NCBI GenBank assembly: GCA_018266395.1
Contig: JAFEAM010000009.1
Location: forward strand, 67,099 to 105,008
DNA length: 37,910 nt
Source: Bacteroidota bacterium
GTDB taxonomy: Bacteria; Bacteroidota; Bacteroidia; Cytophagales; Cyclobacteriaceae
Direction: 5' to 3'
The translations under genes were made by a program, and so were the position numbers. Positions within the stretch are counted from its first letter, which is position 1. Each line of letters begins with the position of its first letter. Positions 15,457 through 23,691 of the stretch are shown one piece after another. A model generated the notes under the pieces. The model was not told the origin of the DNA. It was given only the letters and a program-made list of their open reading frames with translations, and made no database searches.

Positions 15457-15466
15457 CCGCGTCCCT
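15438..15466 (-). terminator. Rho-independent terminator of the Hc1-like gene
   Basis: On the minus strand, AGGGAC / GTCCCT arms with inner CGG / CCG pairing are followed by six T (A run at 15438-15443). It overlaps the 3' end of dapA. Confidence 0.65.
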
Positions 15467-15485
15467 CTCTTTGTCCTAAGGACTA

Positions 15486-15665
15486 TTAATTTTCCTTATT
15501 CTTGAGTTCTTGAACTTCCGCGCGGATGGCCTGAGCAAGGTTTTTCAGGTCTTGCATGCCTTTACGTACACGGGTGCCGGCAGCGCTGTTGCCCTTATTG
15601 TAGAATTTATCGGCGTCCACTTCAATAGAGGCAATCAGATTCTTCAGTTCTTCGAATTTTTTCAT
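15486..15665 (-). CDS. Hc1-like mini-histone (histone H1 family, Bacteroidota type)
   Basis: 59 residues. It begins MKKFEELKNLIASIEVDADK and continues with FYNKGNSAAGTRVRKGMQDL, a pattern of short Bacteroidota proteins assigned to the Hc1/histone H1 family. Two predicted helices flank the basic AAGTRVRKG stretch. Likely a small DNA-binding nucleoid protein, probably abundant; direct function is unproven. It has its own terminator overlapping the end of dapA and lies 86 bases upstream of the oxoamine synthase stop. The AT-rich leader (15666-15730) holds a weak TAACTTAG on the minus strand. Confidence 0.87.
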   Translation of the reverse strand: MKKFEELKNLIASIEVDADKFYNKGNSAAGTRVRKGMQDLKNLAQAIRAEVQELKNKEN

Positions 15666-15751
15666 TGCTATTAGTTTTAGGTTAAAACAAGGGATTTATG
15701 TTATGCTAAGTTATGTAAAAAGCCTTGAAAACAAGTAAAAAACGATATTTT

Positions 15752-17008
15752 TTACATTCCCTTCGTCACAGACACCAGTTCTTCCTTCCTGTAAAAGCCT
15801 TCGTCCAGCTTGTGTTTGAGCTCCGAAAATGCGGTCAATGTCTCCTCCACATCAGCCATTGAGTGCGCAGCTGTGGGGATAATTCTGAACATAATAACAT
15901 CCTTTGGCACAACAGGATAGATAACTACAGAGCAGAAAATATGGAAGTTCTCCCGGAGGTCCATCGCCATATTGGCGGCCTCGCCTACGCCGCCCTTAAA
16001 GAGCACAGGCGTGACCGGCGACTTGGTCGGGCCGAGGTAGAAACCCCTGTCGGCTAGGCCGTCCTGAATGGCATGTACAATCTTCCAGAGGTTATCCTTC
16101 AGTTCAGGGCGTGTCTTTAATAATTCGAGGCGCTTCATACCCCCGATCACCAGCGGGAAGGGCAGACTCTTTGCAAAGATCTGCGAGCGTGTGCTGTAGC
16201 GGAGGTACTTAAGAATGTTTTTAGGACCCGCAACAAAGGCACCGATGCTTGCCATCGACTTGGCAAACGTAGAGAAATACAGGTCAACCTGATCCTGTAC
16301 GCCCTGCTCCTCGCCTGCCCCTGCTCCTGTCTTTCCCATGGTACCAAAACCGTGGGCGTCATCAACAAACAGTCTGAAGTTATACTTCTTCTTCAGTTCA
16401 ACAATTCCTTTAAGGTCACCCATGTCGCCCGACATGCCGAATACCCCTTCGGTGATGACGAGAATACCGCCTCCTGTCTCATCCGCAATCCTGGTGGCAC
16501 GCTGAAGCTGTTTCTCCAGGTTCTCCATGTTGTTATGCGGGTAGACGAAGCGTTTACCCATGTGAAGACGGACGCCATCAATTATGCATGCGTGGGATTC
16601 CGCATCATATACAATCACATCCTTCCGATCGACGAGCGCATCTATGATGCTGAGTACGCCCTGGTAGCCGAAGTTGAGCAGCATGGCATCTTCCTTCTTC
16701 ACGAAGTCCGCCAACTGCTTCTCAAATTCCAGGTGCAGTACGGAATTACCGGACATCATGCGTGCACCCATGGGGCTGGCCAGTCCATATTTCGCTGTTG
16801 CATCCGCGTCGGCCTTGCGCACTTCAGGATGATTGGCCAAACCGAGGTAGTTATTCAAACTCCAGTTCAGCACTTCACGTCCATTGAACTTCATCCGGGG
16901 TCCAATCTCGCCTTCGAGTTTGGGGAAGAAGAAATAATCGTCAGGGAGGTGTGAATACTTGGCCAGGGGACCGGCCTCCATTTTGAGCTTCGAAAATAAG
17001 TCTACCAT
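15752..17008 (-). CDS. Alpha-oxoamine synthase, probably serine palmitoyltransferase
   Basis: 418 residues, a PLP-dependent fold-type I enzyme of the group that includes serine palmitoyltransferase (SPT), KBL and BioF. Visible sites: LNWSLNNYLGLANHPEVRKA at about 47-66, His139 in DAESHACIIDG (stacks on PLP), DDAHGFG at 216-222 and the PLP lysine Lys250 in STFAKSMASIGAF. The TFAKS and SIGAFVAG forms are closer to SPT (TFSKSFASLGG) than to KBL or BioF (LGKALG). Bacteroidota use SPT to start sphingolipid synthesis from serine and acyl-CoA. No biotin or threonine genes are adjacent. Family certain; SPT assignment about 65% sure. Confidence 0.9.
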   Translation of the reverse strand: MVDLFSKLKMEAGPLAKYSHLPDDYFFFPKLEGEIGPRMKFNGREVLNWSLNNYLGLANHPEVRKADADATAKYGLASPMGARMMSGNSVLHLEFEKQLADFVKKEDAMLLNFGYQGVLSIIDALVDRKDVIVYDAESHACIIDGVRLHMGKRFVYPHNNMENLEKQLQRATRIADETGGGILVITEGVFGMSGDMGDLKGIVELKKKYNFRLFVDDAHGFGTMGKTGAGAGEEQGVQDQVDLYFSTFAKSMASIGAFVAGPKNILKYLRYSTRSQIFAKSLPFPLVIGGMKRLELLKTRPELKDNLWKIVHAIQDGLADRGFYLGPTKSPVTPVLFKGGVGEAANMAMDLRENFHIFCSVVIYPVVPKDVIMFRIIPTAAHSMADVEETLTAFSELKHKLDEGFYRKEELVSVTKGM

Positions 17009-17041
17009 CGTTGAAAATGCGTTTTGGGCTTAATTTTCCCG

Positions 17042-17049
17042 CAAAAATA
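17042..17049 (-). promoter_or_regulatory. Promoter of the oxoamine synthase gene
   Basis: Minus-strand TATTTTTG fits the TAnnTTTG -7 element exactly, with TTGG (17069-17072) about 18-19 bases upstream. It lies 33 bases before the start codon. Confidence 0.5.
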
Positions 17050-17221
17050 CAGAAAAAATGAAAGGTACCCAAGTATGAGGTAGTCAACTGAGCAACTGAA
17101 GGCCCGGCCTTAAAATACTTTTTTGGGGAAGATGATATTTTCGCACATTTTGTGCCCCTGCTTCGCCGGTCAAGAAGGCAGGAAGTACTGCTGACAAACC
17201 CCGGGAGCGAGAAACAGTTAA

Positions 17222-18721
17222 ATGGGAAAAATCCACAAAATACTTGTAGCCAATCGCGGTGAAATTGCGTTGCGCGTCATGCGGAGTGTACGTGAGATGG
17301 GTATCAGGACGGTAGCCGTCTACAGCGAAGCTGACCGTCAATCCCTTCATGTGAGGTTTGCAGATGAAGCGGTGTGCATCGGACCTCCCCCTTCATCGGA
17401 GTCCTACCTGCGGATGGATGTAATCATCGAGGCAGCAAAGAAGACAGGCGCGGATGCCATCCATCCGGGCTACGGCTTCCTTTCAGAGAATGAGGATTTC
17501 GCAAGAGCAGTGATTGCCGCAGGACTCATTTTCATCGGGCCTCCTCCCGAAGCGATTGAAGTCATGGGTAGCAAACTGGCGGCTAAGAATGCGGCCGCCA
17601 AATTCAACGTACCCCTGGTGCCCGGCACCTCAGAACCTATTGATGACATTGCCAAGGCAAAGAAACTCTCCAGGGAAATCGGATACCCGGTACTGATAAA
17701 AGCCAGTGCCGGAGGAGGAGGCAAAGGCATGCGCATAGTAAACAAGGAAGAGGAATTTGAAGAGCAGATGGAGCGCGCCGTCAGTGAAGCCACATCTGCC
17801 TTTGGAGATGGCTCTGTATTTATTGAAAAGTATGTGTCACGTCCACGCCATATCGAGTTTCAAATATTCGGCGATCAGCATGGCAACGTCGTTCATCTCT
17901 TCGAAAGGGAGTGCTCCATCCAGAGGCGTCACCAAAAGGTGGTCGAGGAAGCACCGTCGGCGGTACTCACACCTGAGTTGAGGGAAGCCATGGGACAGGC
18001 CGCCATCAATGTTGCCAAGAGCTGCGGATATTACAATGCCGGGACAGTCGAGTTTATTTTCGATGAAAGCAGGAAGTTCTATTTCCTTGAAATGAATACA
18101 CGGCTCCAGGTTGAGCATCCGGTGACGGAACAGATAACAGGACTGGACCTGGTACAATTGCAGGTCCGCATTGCCGAAGGTGAAAGAATACCTTTTCGTC
18201 AGGAAGACGTCCGCATCAATGGTCACGCGATTGAGGTCAGGGTTTATGCTGAAGATCCTGCCAACAACTTCCTGCCAGATATAGGCACCCTGAAGACCTA
18301 CAGGAGGCCGCAGGGACATGGTATCAGGGTGGACGATGGGTTTGAGGAAGGTATGTCCATTCCCTTTTACTACGATCCCATGATCGCCAAGATGATCTGC
18401 CATGCGGAAACAAGGGAAGCTGCCATTGAGAAAATGATCCGGGCGATTGATGACTACCAGATCACGGGCGCCGAAACCACTCTGGGCTTCTGCCGGTTTG
18501 TGATGCAGCACGAGGCATTCCGTTCAGGAAATTTTGACACCAAGTTTGTGGAACAATACTTCCAGCCTGCCGTGTTGCTGGCAACTGCTGCCCATGAAGA
18601 TGAAGATATCCTTGCTGCTGCGCTGGCCGTCAAGGCCTTTGCCGCGGCAGGTCATAGCGCTCAGACCAGCCAGGAAGCACCTTCAACCTCTGTAAGTCGC
18701 TGGAAGACGCAACGCAAATAG
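17222..18721 (+). CDS. accC: Biotin carboxylase subunit of an acyl-CoA carboxylase
   Basis: 499 residues. An N-terminal Rossmann-like domain (KILVANRGEIALRVMRSVRE), an ATP-grasp domain with the glycine-rich loop SAGGGGKGMRIV, and the catalytic stretch EMNTRLQVEHPVTEQITGLD are all present, so it should carboxylate biotin on a carrier protein with ATP and bicarbonate. It is longer than E. coli AccC (449): the extra C-terminal residues after about 455 are Ala-rich and end in a Ser/Thr/basic tail. Partner BCCP and carboxyltransferase genes are not in the window, so the acyl-CoA substrate (acetyl or propionyl) is open. The DUF1015 gene follows after 4 bases. Confidence 0.93.
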   Translation: MGKIHKILVANRGEIALRVMRSVREMGIRTVAVYSEADRQSLHVRFADEAVCIGPPPSSESYLRMDVIIEAAKKTGADAIHPGYGFLSENEDFARAVIAAGLIFIGPPPEAIEVMGSKLAAKNAAAKFNVPLVPGTSEPIDDIAKAKKLSREIGYPVLIKASAGGGGKGMRIVNKEEEFEEQMERAVSEATSAFGDGSVFIEKYVSRPRHIEFQIFGDQHGNVVHLFERECSIQRRHQKVVEEAPSAVLTPELREAMGQAAINVAKSCGYYNAGTVEFIFDESRKFYFLEMNTRLQVEHPVTEQITGLDLVQLQVRIAEGERIPFRQEDVRINGHAIEVRVYAEDPANNFLPDIGTLKTYRRPQGHGIRVDDGFEEGMSIPFYYDPMIAKMICHAETREAAIEKMIRAIDDYQITGAETTLGFCRFVMQHEAFRSGNFDTKFVEQYFQPAVLLATAAHEDEDILAAALAVKAFAAAGHSAQTSQEAPSTSVSRWKTQRK

Positions 18722-18725
18722 CTGA

Positions 18726-20027
18726 ATGGCCGAAATCAGACCTTTCCGGGCGTGGCGGTACAACCACAAACTGGGCACTCACATTGAAGCTTTGGCTTCA
18801 CCGCTTTTTGATGTGGTCTCTGAGAAGCAGCGTCAAAGCCTTTACAGGAATCCCTACAACAGCATCCACTTGTCTGTACCGCTTGGTCCCCACCCTGCTG
18901 AAAGGGCTGCCCGAGCGCTGAGGGAATGGAAAGAAGACGGAACCCTCGAGCAGGATCCTCTTCCCGGAATCTATGTGTATTACCAGTACTTCAAGCTGGC
19001 TGGTGCTGCCAAGGAATATTGCCGGAAGGGATTCATCTGCAACATACGCGCATATGACTGGACTGAGAACGTTATCCTCAGACATGAGAACACGATCCCC
19101 AAGGCAGTCAATGACCGTGTTGAACTTCTGGAGAAGACCCATCTGCATGTAAGCGCCACACACGGGCTCTATACCGACCCGTTGTTTTCGCTGGAGCCTT
19201 ACATGGATGATGCCATCAGCAATCCGATATACGAGACAGAAGACTACCAGGGGGTAAAGGATGTGCTTGCCGTCATTCAGGACGCCAGGATCATCCGCAT
19301 CTTCATGGATTATCTCAGAGACAAAACTATAATTCTGGCAGATGGTCATCACCGATATGAGAGCTCGCTGATCCTTAAAGACAAAATGAGGAAGGAACAT
19401 CCTGACGAAACCGGTAATGAAGGTTACCACTTTCACATGATGTATCTTACCAATACCGAATCCGGCGACCTCCGCATTTTGCCCACCCACAGACTGATAA
19501 AAAATTTGCCGGATTTCTCAGAAGAGAAACTCCTTCGCAAACTGGCCCCCTATTTCATTATCAAACCTATTGATGATCCTGACACCTTGCCGGAAATCAT
19601 CCTGGGCAAGCCCTGGGCTTTTGGCTTACTGTTCAGGGACAATGCCTTCAAGGTAAGACTGAATCCTGATGCCTTTCAGGATTTTCACTGGCCGTTCCCC
19701 GAGGATATCAAGCGTCTGGATTTGACCGTCATGCACCATTTCATTATTGAGAAGGGCCTTGGCATTCCCGGCAAGGATCAGCGCAAGTCGGAGTTTATCG
19801 ACTTTGACAGAAGCTTCCCTGATTGCCTGGCCAAAGTGATGCGAGGAGACGTGCAGCTGGCCATCATCACGCAAGAGGTCTCCATCGAAGACGTTAAACG
19901 GGTGTGTGCCAGCGGCTATACCATGCCGCAGAAATCCACCTATTTCTATCCGAAAGTTGTTTGTGGATTCCTCTTCAGCTCGATCCTCGAAGAGGAATTT
20001 AAATCGCCTCCCTTTAGTCCATTTTGA
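18726..20027 (+). CDS. DUF1015 family protein
   Basis: 433 residues, cytosolic, no signal or membrane segment. It opens with AEIRPFRAWRYN and contains the family's hallmark DGHHRYESSL near residue 210, with SPLFDVVSEKQRQSLYRNPY close to the start. DUF1015 proteins are widespread and biochemically undefined. The gene is 4 bases after accC, and its TGA is one base before the maf ATG, so the three are one transcript. Its place between a carboxylase gene and maf does not suggest a specific role. Confidence 0.93.
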   Translation: MAEIRPFRAWRYNHKLGTHIEALASPLFDVVSEKQRQSLYRNPYNSIHLSVPLGPHPAERAARALREWKEDGTLEQDPLPGIYVYYQYFKLAGAAKEYCRKGFICNIRAYDWTENVILRHENTIPKAVNDRVELLEKTHLHVSATHGLYTDPLFSLEPYMDDAISNPIYETEDYQGVKDVLAVIQDARIIRIFMDYLRDKTIILADGHHRYESSLILKDKMRKEHPDETGNEGYHFHMMYLTNTESGDLRILPTHRLIKNLPDFSEEKLLRKLAPYFIIKPIDDPDTLPEIILGKPWAFGLLFRDNAFKVRLNPDAFQDFHWPFPEDIKRLDLTVMHHFIIEKGLGIPGKDQRKSEFIDFDRSFPDCLAKVMRGDVQLAIITQEVSIEDVKRVCASGYTMPQKSTYFYPKVVCGFLFSSILEEEFKSPPFSPF

Positions 20028-20028
20028 A

Positions 20029-20712
20029 ATGTCGCGACGATCACTCATCCTGGCCTCGTCTTCACCCCGACGTCAGTTCCTGATGCATGAAATCGGCTTT
20101 GATTTCAAGGCAACAAAACCGGATACGGACGAAAGTTTTCCCGAAGACATGCTGCCCGATGAAGTGCCGCTATTTCTTGCAAAGAAGAAGGCGGCAGCCC
20201 TTCCTTCTCCCGGTCCCGGGGAGCTGATGATTACATCTGATACAGTTGTAATCTTCGGAGCTACCATCCTGAACAAGCCTGCAGACCGCAAAGAAGCGAT
20301 TGACATGCTTTCGCACTTATCAGGAAGAACGCACAGGGTAATCACTTCCGTTTGTCTCACTGCGACGAACCGGCAGTTCTGCTTCTCGGAGGAAAGTCGT
20401 GTCACTTTCCGTCATCTGACATTGGCAGAGATGGCCTATTACGTCGATCATTTCCAACCCTTTGACAAGGCAGGAGCCTACGGAGCGCAGGAGTGCCTCC
20501 CTCCCGACATGAATCCCTGCTCCAGGGAGGAAATTGATTTTCTGAATTCCATTGGTAAAGCTGACCTGATCGAGAAGAGCATTTCGCATTCACAGCAAGG
20601 ATCGGTTGTGGTTATGATTGACCGGATCGAAGGATCCTACTTCAATGTGATGGGATTTCCCATCCACCGCGTTCACGCTGCCGTTATGGGCTTCGATACC
20701 AGCGGCACCTGA
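20029..20712 (+). CDS. maf: Maf-like nucleotide pyrophosphatase with a C-terminal insertion
   Basis: 227 residues from the ATG at 20029. An upstream in-frame ATG at 19906 lies inside the previous gene and is rejected. Maf motifs are intact: LILASSSPRR at 6-15, ITSDTVV with Asp71, LNKPADRKEA and LSGRTHRVITSV. These enzymes hydrolyse non-canonical or canonical NTPs to NMPs. Between the conserved FDKAGAYGAQE (about 145-155) and [18 protein letters not shown] (from about 198) lies an extra segment of some 35 residues (CLPPDMNPCSREEIDFLNSI and following) absent from typical ~190-residue Maf proteins. The 3' end overlaps the convergent glycosyltransferase gene by 40 bases. Confidence 0.93.
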   Translation: MSRRSLILASSSPRRQFLMHEIGFDFKATKPDTDESFPEDMLPDEVPLFLAKKKAAALPSPGPGELMITSDTVVIFGATILNKPADRKEAIDMLSHLSGRTHRVITSVCLTATNRQFCFSEESRVTFRHLTLAEMAYYVDHFQPFDKAGAYGAQECLPPDMNPCSREEIDFLNSIGKADLIEKSISHSQQGSVVVMIDRIEGSYFNVMGFPIHRVHAAVMGFDTSGT

Positions 20713-21680
20713 AGCTGCGACGCAGTGATTCCTGTTGCGCACCTGAAGTCGCCTCTTGGACATTTCCTGAACCCATGTAATCCGCAGGGACGGCAGTCGA
20801 GCTTTTCAGCTGTCTCCACAATGAAGGATTGATCAGACAGCGGGCCAAAGCCAAACGCGGGAACAGTGGAACAATAGACGGCCGTGACCGGCGAATTCGT
20901 CGCGGAGGCGAGGTGCATGGGAGCCGAATCATTCACATAGTTCATGATGGCCTCCTGCATGAAGGCGGCAGATTCCAACAGACTCAGTTTCCCCGCAAGG
21001 CTCACAGCATGTCCTCCTGCAGCGGAAGAGATTTGCTCACACAGTGCCGCGTCTTCTGCTGAACCCAGCAAATACACATGAATAGCAGGGGCCAGCTGAC
21101 GGATAAAGCTTATCCATTGTTCAGCAGGAAACTGTTTCGTAAACCATACTGAGGCCGGGGAAATAGTTATGTATGGAAGCTGACGTATCGACCGCGCTTT
21201 CTCCACAGCGGCTGTGGCCGGATAGAGCCTTGGTCGTGAATGTGCGCCACCCGTCAGCCACGCGATAAGTTGGTGGTTCCTCACCACTTCATGCTGCTCG
21301 GCCACGTGATGCGGGATGCGCCGGGTGAAGAGGCTTGAAAGGGGATTCTTGTTGAAGCCAACGGTCACCTTTGCTCCTGACAGTACCGTGAGGATGCCGG
21401 TAGTTGCGAACCGTTGCACATTGATGACGAGGTCGTAATGGCAACTGCGAACTTCTCTGATAAGGGCCAACAGGTTACGGTACTTGTTCTTTTTATCAAA
21501 TACATGAACCTTACGCAGGTAGGGATGATCCTTGAGCAGGCCCTCATTTCCTTTTCTTATCACGAAGTCGATTGCTGCCGCAGGGAATTTTCCGTGCAGA
21601 GATTCCAAAATACCTGTAGCCAGAATGACGTCGCCAATGAATGCGGTCTGGATGACCAGAATGGAGGAAGGTTCCTTCAC
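20673..21680 (-). CDS. Family 9 glycosyltransferase (ADP-heptose:LPS heptosyltransferase-like)
   Basis: 335 residues with the GT-B layout of LPS heptosyltransferases: the N-terminal [40 protein letters not shown] in the middle, and a donor-binding half with [30 protein letters not shown] and [20 protein letters not shown]. It probably adds a heptose or related sugar to the lipid A core at the inner membrane. A Cys cluster near the C-terminus ([15 protein letters not shown]) is common in the family. The start overlaps the ppa stop in an ATGA. The 3' end overlaps maf. Confidence 0.92.
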   Translation of the reverse strand: MKEPSSILVIQTAFIGDVILATGILESLHGKFPAAAIDFVIRKGNEGLLKDHPYLRKVHVFDKKNKYRNLLALIREVRSCHYDLVINVQRFATTGILTVLSGAKVTVGFNKNPLSSLFTRRIPHHVAEQHEVVRNHQLIAWLTGGAHSRPRLYPATAAVEKARSIRQLPYITISPASVWFTKQFPAEQWISFIRQLAPAIHVYLLGSAEDAALCEQISSAAGGHAVSLAGKLSLLESAAFMQEAIMNYVNDSAPMHLASATNSPVTAVYCSTVPAFGFGPLSDQSFIVETAEKLDCRPCGLHGFRKCPRGDFRCATGITASQLQVPLVSKPITAA

Positions 21681-22228
21681 ACTTTGAGTTTTTTCTCCAC
21701 GATTTCCTGCTGGTAATACAGCATGGCACGGTCAATGATCTGAAGTGCGGTTCGTTTATCCTGAAAATCCGGAACAATGACCACCTTATTTTCAAGACGT
21801 TTATAGGTTTCGAAAAACTCCTTCAATTCGATCCTGAAGTGCGGCGCAAGTTCGTGCACATCGGTAATATGGCTGACGCTCGCATCTTTTTCAGCAACGG
21901 CGAGGATCTTCTCATCTGCAAGGCCGTGGTCGATCATTCGCATGACCCCGATAACCCGGCATGGAACCAGGCATAGGGGCTGAATGGGTACCAGCGAAAG
22001 GATCATGATGTCGAGCGGATCCATGTCATCACCCAGGGTCTGAGGGATGAAACCATAATTGGCAGGATAGTAGACCGAAGAATAGAGCACGCGATCCAGT
22101 TTGAGCAATCCGGTTTCCTTATCCACTTCATACTTGGCCCTCATGCCCGTTGAGATTTCCACTATGCCATTGACGAATTCGGGAGTATTCCGACCGGATG
22201 GCGCTTCATGCCAGGGATGCCTTATCAT
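21677..22228 (-). CDS. ppa: Inorganic pyrophosphatase, family I
   Basis: 183 residues. Family I motifs are present: [33 protein letters not shown], and the metal-binding [11 protein letters not shown] with its three Asp. It hydrolyses pyrophosphate to phosphate and so drives biosynthetic reactions. It follows a terminator that closes the efflux operon, so it probably has its own promoter near 22229-22245. It ends in an ATGA overlap with the glycosyltransferase gene. Confidence 0.96.
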   Translation of the reverse strand: MIRHPWHEAPSGRNTPEFVNGIVEISTGMRAKYEVDKETGLLKLDRVLYSSVYYPANYGFIPQTLGDDMDPLDIMILSLVPIQPLCLVPCRVIGVMRMIDHGLADEKILAVAEKDASVSHITDVHELAPHFRIELKEFFETYKRLENKVVIVPDFQDKRTALQIIDRAMLYYQQEIVEKKLKV

Positions 22229-22242
22229 GACTCAAAGGTAAT

Positions 22243-22267
22243 AAAGAAGCCCCGAGATCGGGGCTTC
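22243..22267 (-). terminator. Rho-independent terminator after the periplasmic adaptor gene
   Basis: Perfect 9-bp stem GAAGCCCCG / CGGGGCTTC with loop ATCT on the minus strand, followed by TTTATTA. It lies 4 bases after the stop codon at 22271. Confidence 0.85.
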
Positions 22268-22270
22268 AGT

Positions 22271-23668
22271 TTACTTGGACTCTTCCTTCTTCTCTTTGTC
22301 GTCCTTCTTCTTCATGGGCTTGATGACGTCACCATCTTTCAGGCGTTTCGAAACTGCAAGGAATGGTCCCACAACCACTTCCTGATCGTCTTTAATCCCT
22401 TCAACAATCTCTATGTTGTCATAGTCACTGATTCCGGTTTTGACCTCCACCATTTTAGCCTTGCCCTGGTCATTGACAAACACCACAATCTTGTCGGGTC
22501 GTTTGGCAGCCTTCTTTTGCTCATCGGCCTGGTTGGTGACGCGAGGCGGCCCTCCACCGCTGTTGTTATCCTGGGGCTGGGTGTCTTTCTGATCCGGGTT
22601 GCGGGTAGTAACAGCTGCCAGCGGAACAGAAAGCACGCTTTCTTTCCGGTTTGTAAGGATCTCCACACTGGCGGTCATGCCCGGTCGAAATGGGTACTTG
22701 TTTCCCTTCTTGACCAGGTCATCATATGAGGACCTGAGGATCAGAATTCTCACTTCAAACTCCGTTATGGCATCTGTTGAAGTCTTGTCTTTAGCCGTAT
22801 TGGCGATGTTGGTTACGAGTCCTTTGAATTTCTTGCTCGTGTTCTGATAGGCATCCACATCAATGATAACAGAGTCACGGAGGTGGACACGCACGATATC
22901 ATTTTCATTGACGTTGACACGAACCTCCATCACATGGAGATCGGCGATGCGCAACATCTCTGTTCCTCCCATCGTGGCGGTACCCACCACGCGTTCACCC
23001 TGTTTCACACTCAACTTGGAAACTATCCCTGTCAAGGGTGCTACTACAGTCGTCTTCCTGACATTCTCGCGGGATTCCTTTACGGAGGCTTCCGTGCTAT
23101 TCACGATATAACGGGCGGCCTCGACAGACTGGCGCGCTGCAGCAAGGTCATTCTTGGCTACCTCAAAGTTCTGTTTGGCAAGTTGCCAGTCTGCTTCAGA
23201 AATCACCTTCTCATTCCAAAGCCTTTCCTGACGCTTGTACTCTCCCTCTGCCCTTGCATATTGTGCTTCTGAACGGCTAAGCGCCGCTTTCGAGGACTCA
23301 AGATTGGCGCGTTGCTGACTCAGTGAAGCCTCAGACCGTTCAAGCTGACTGAGCCATGTGTCAGGCCTTATCTTCACCAATGGTTGCCCCAGACGTACCG
23401 AGTCGCCATCTTCAACATTCAATTCAATAATCTCACCGGAAACTTCAGGGGCAAGCTTCACTTCCGTTACAGGCTGAACTGTTCCCGAGGCACTTACCTT
23501 CTCCACAATCGTTGCTTTCTTTGCCTTGGCAAACTCAACTTCAATTTCCTTGGACTTGCCGATCAAGCCCATTGATTTCCCGGCGATCAGGAGAATTATG
23601 ATTGCTCCCAATCCGCCAATCAGGTAATACATCAGCTTATTGGAGCTCTTTTTCGATTGTTTGGCCAT
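22271..23668 (-). CDS. Periplasmic adaptor subunit (HlyD/MacA-like membrane fusion protein)
   Basis: 465 residues. One membrane anchor at about 12-30 (LMYYLIGGLGAIIILLIAGK) is followed by a lipoyl-like half (SASGTVQPVTEVKLAPEVSG), a long coiled-coil hairpin at about 110-210, the second lipoyl half (APLTGIVSKLSVKQGERV) and beta-barrel and proximal domains. The order fits MacA-type adaptors, which link an inner-membrane ABC or RND pump to TolC. Near residues 360-400 is a hydrophilic, low-complexity insertion (DQKDTQPQDNNSGGGPPRVT), and the tail is Lys/Glu/Asp-rich. The outer-membrane partner is 23 bases upstream; the inner-membrane pump is absent, since a terminator and ppa follow. Confidence 0.92.
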   Translation of the reverse strand: MAKQSKKSSNKLMYYLIGGLGAIIILLIAGKSMGLIGKSKEIEVEFAKAKKATIVEKVSASGTVQPVTEVKLAPEVSGEIIELNVEDGDSVRLGQPLVKIRPDTWLSQLERSEASLSQQRANLESSKAALSRSEAQYARAEGEYKRQERLWNEKVISEADWQLAKQNFEVAKNDLAAARQSVEAARYIVNSTEASVKESRENVRKTTVVAPLTGIVSKLSVKQGERVVGTATMGGTEMLRIADLHVMEVRVNVNENDIVRVHLRDSVIIDVDAYQNTSKKFKGLVTNIANTAKDKTSTDAITEFEVRILILRSSYDDLVKKGNKYPFRPGMTASVEILTNRKESVLSVPLAAVTTRNPDQKDTQPQDNNSGGGPPRVTNQADEQKKAAKRPDKIVVFVNDQGKAKMVEVKTGISDYDNIEIVEGIKDDQEVVVGPFLAVSKRLKDGDVIKPMKKKDDKEKKEESK

Positions 23669-23691
23669 TTAATAAAAGGTTAGCGTGGTGT

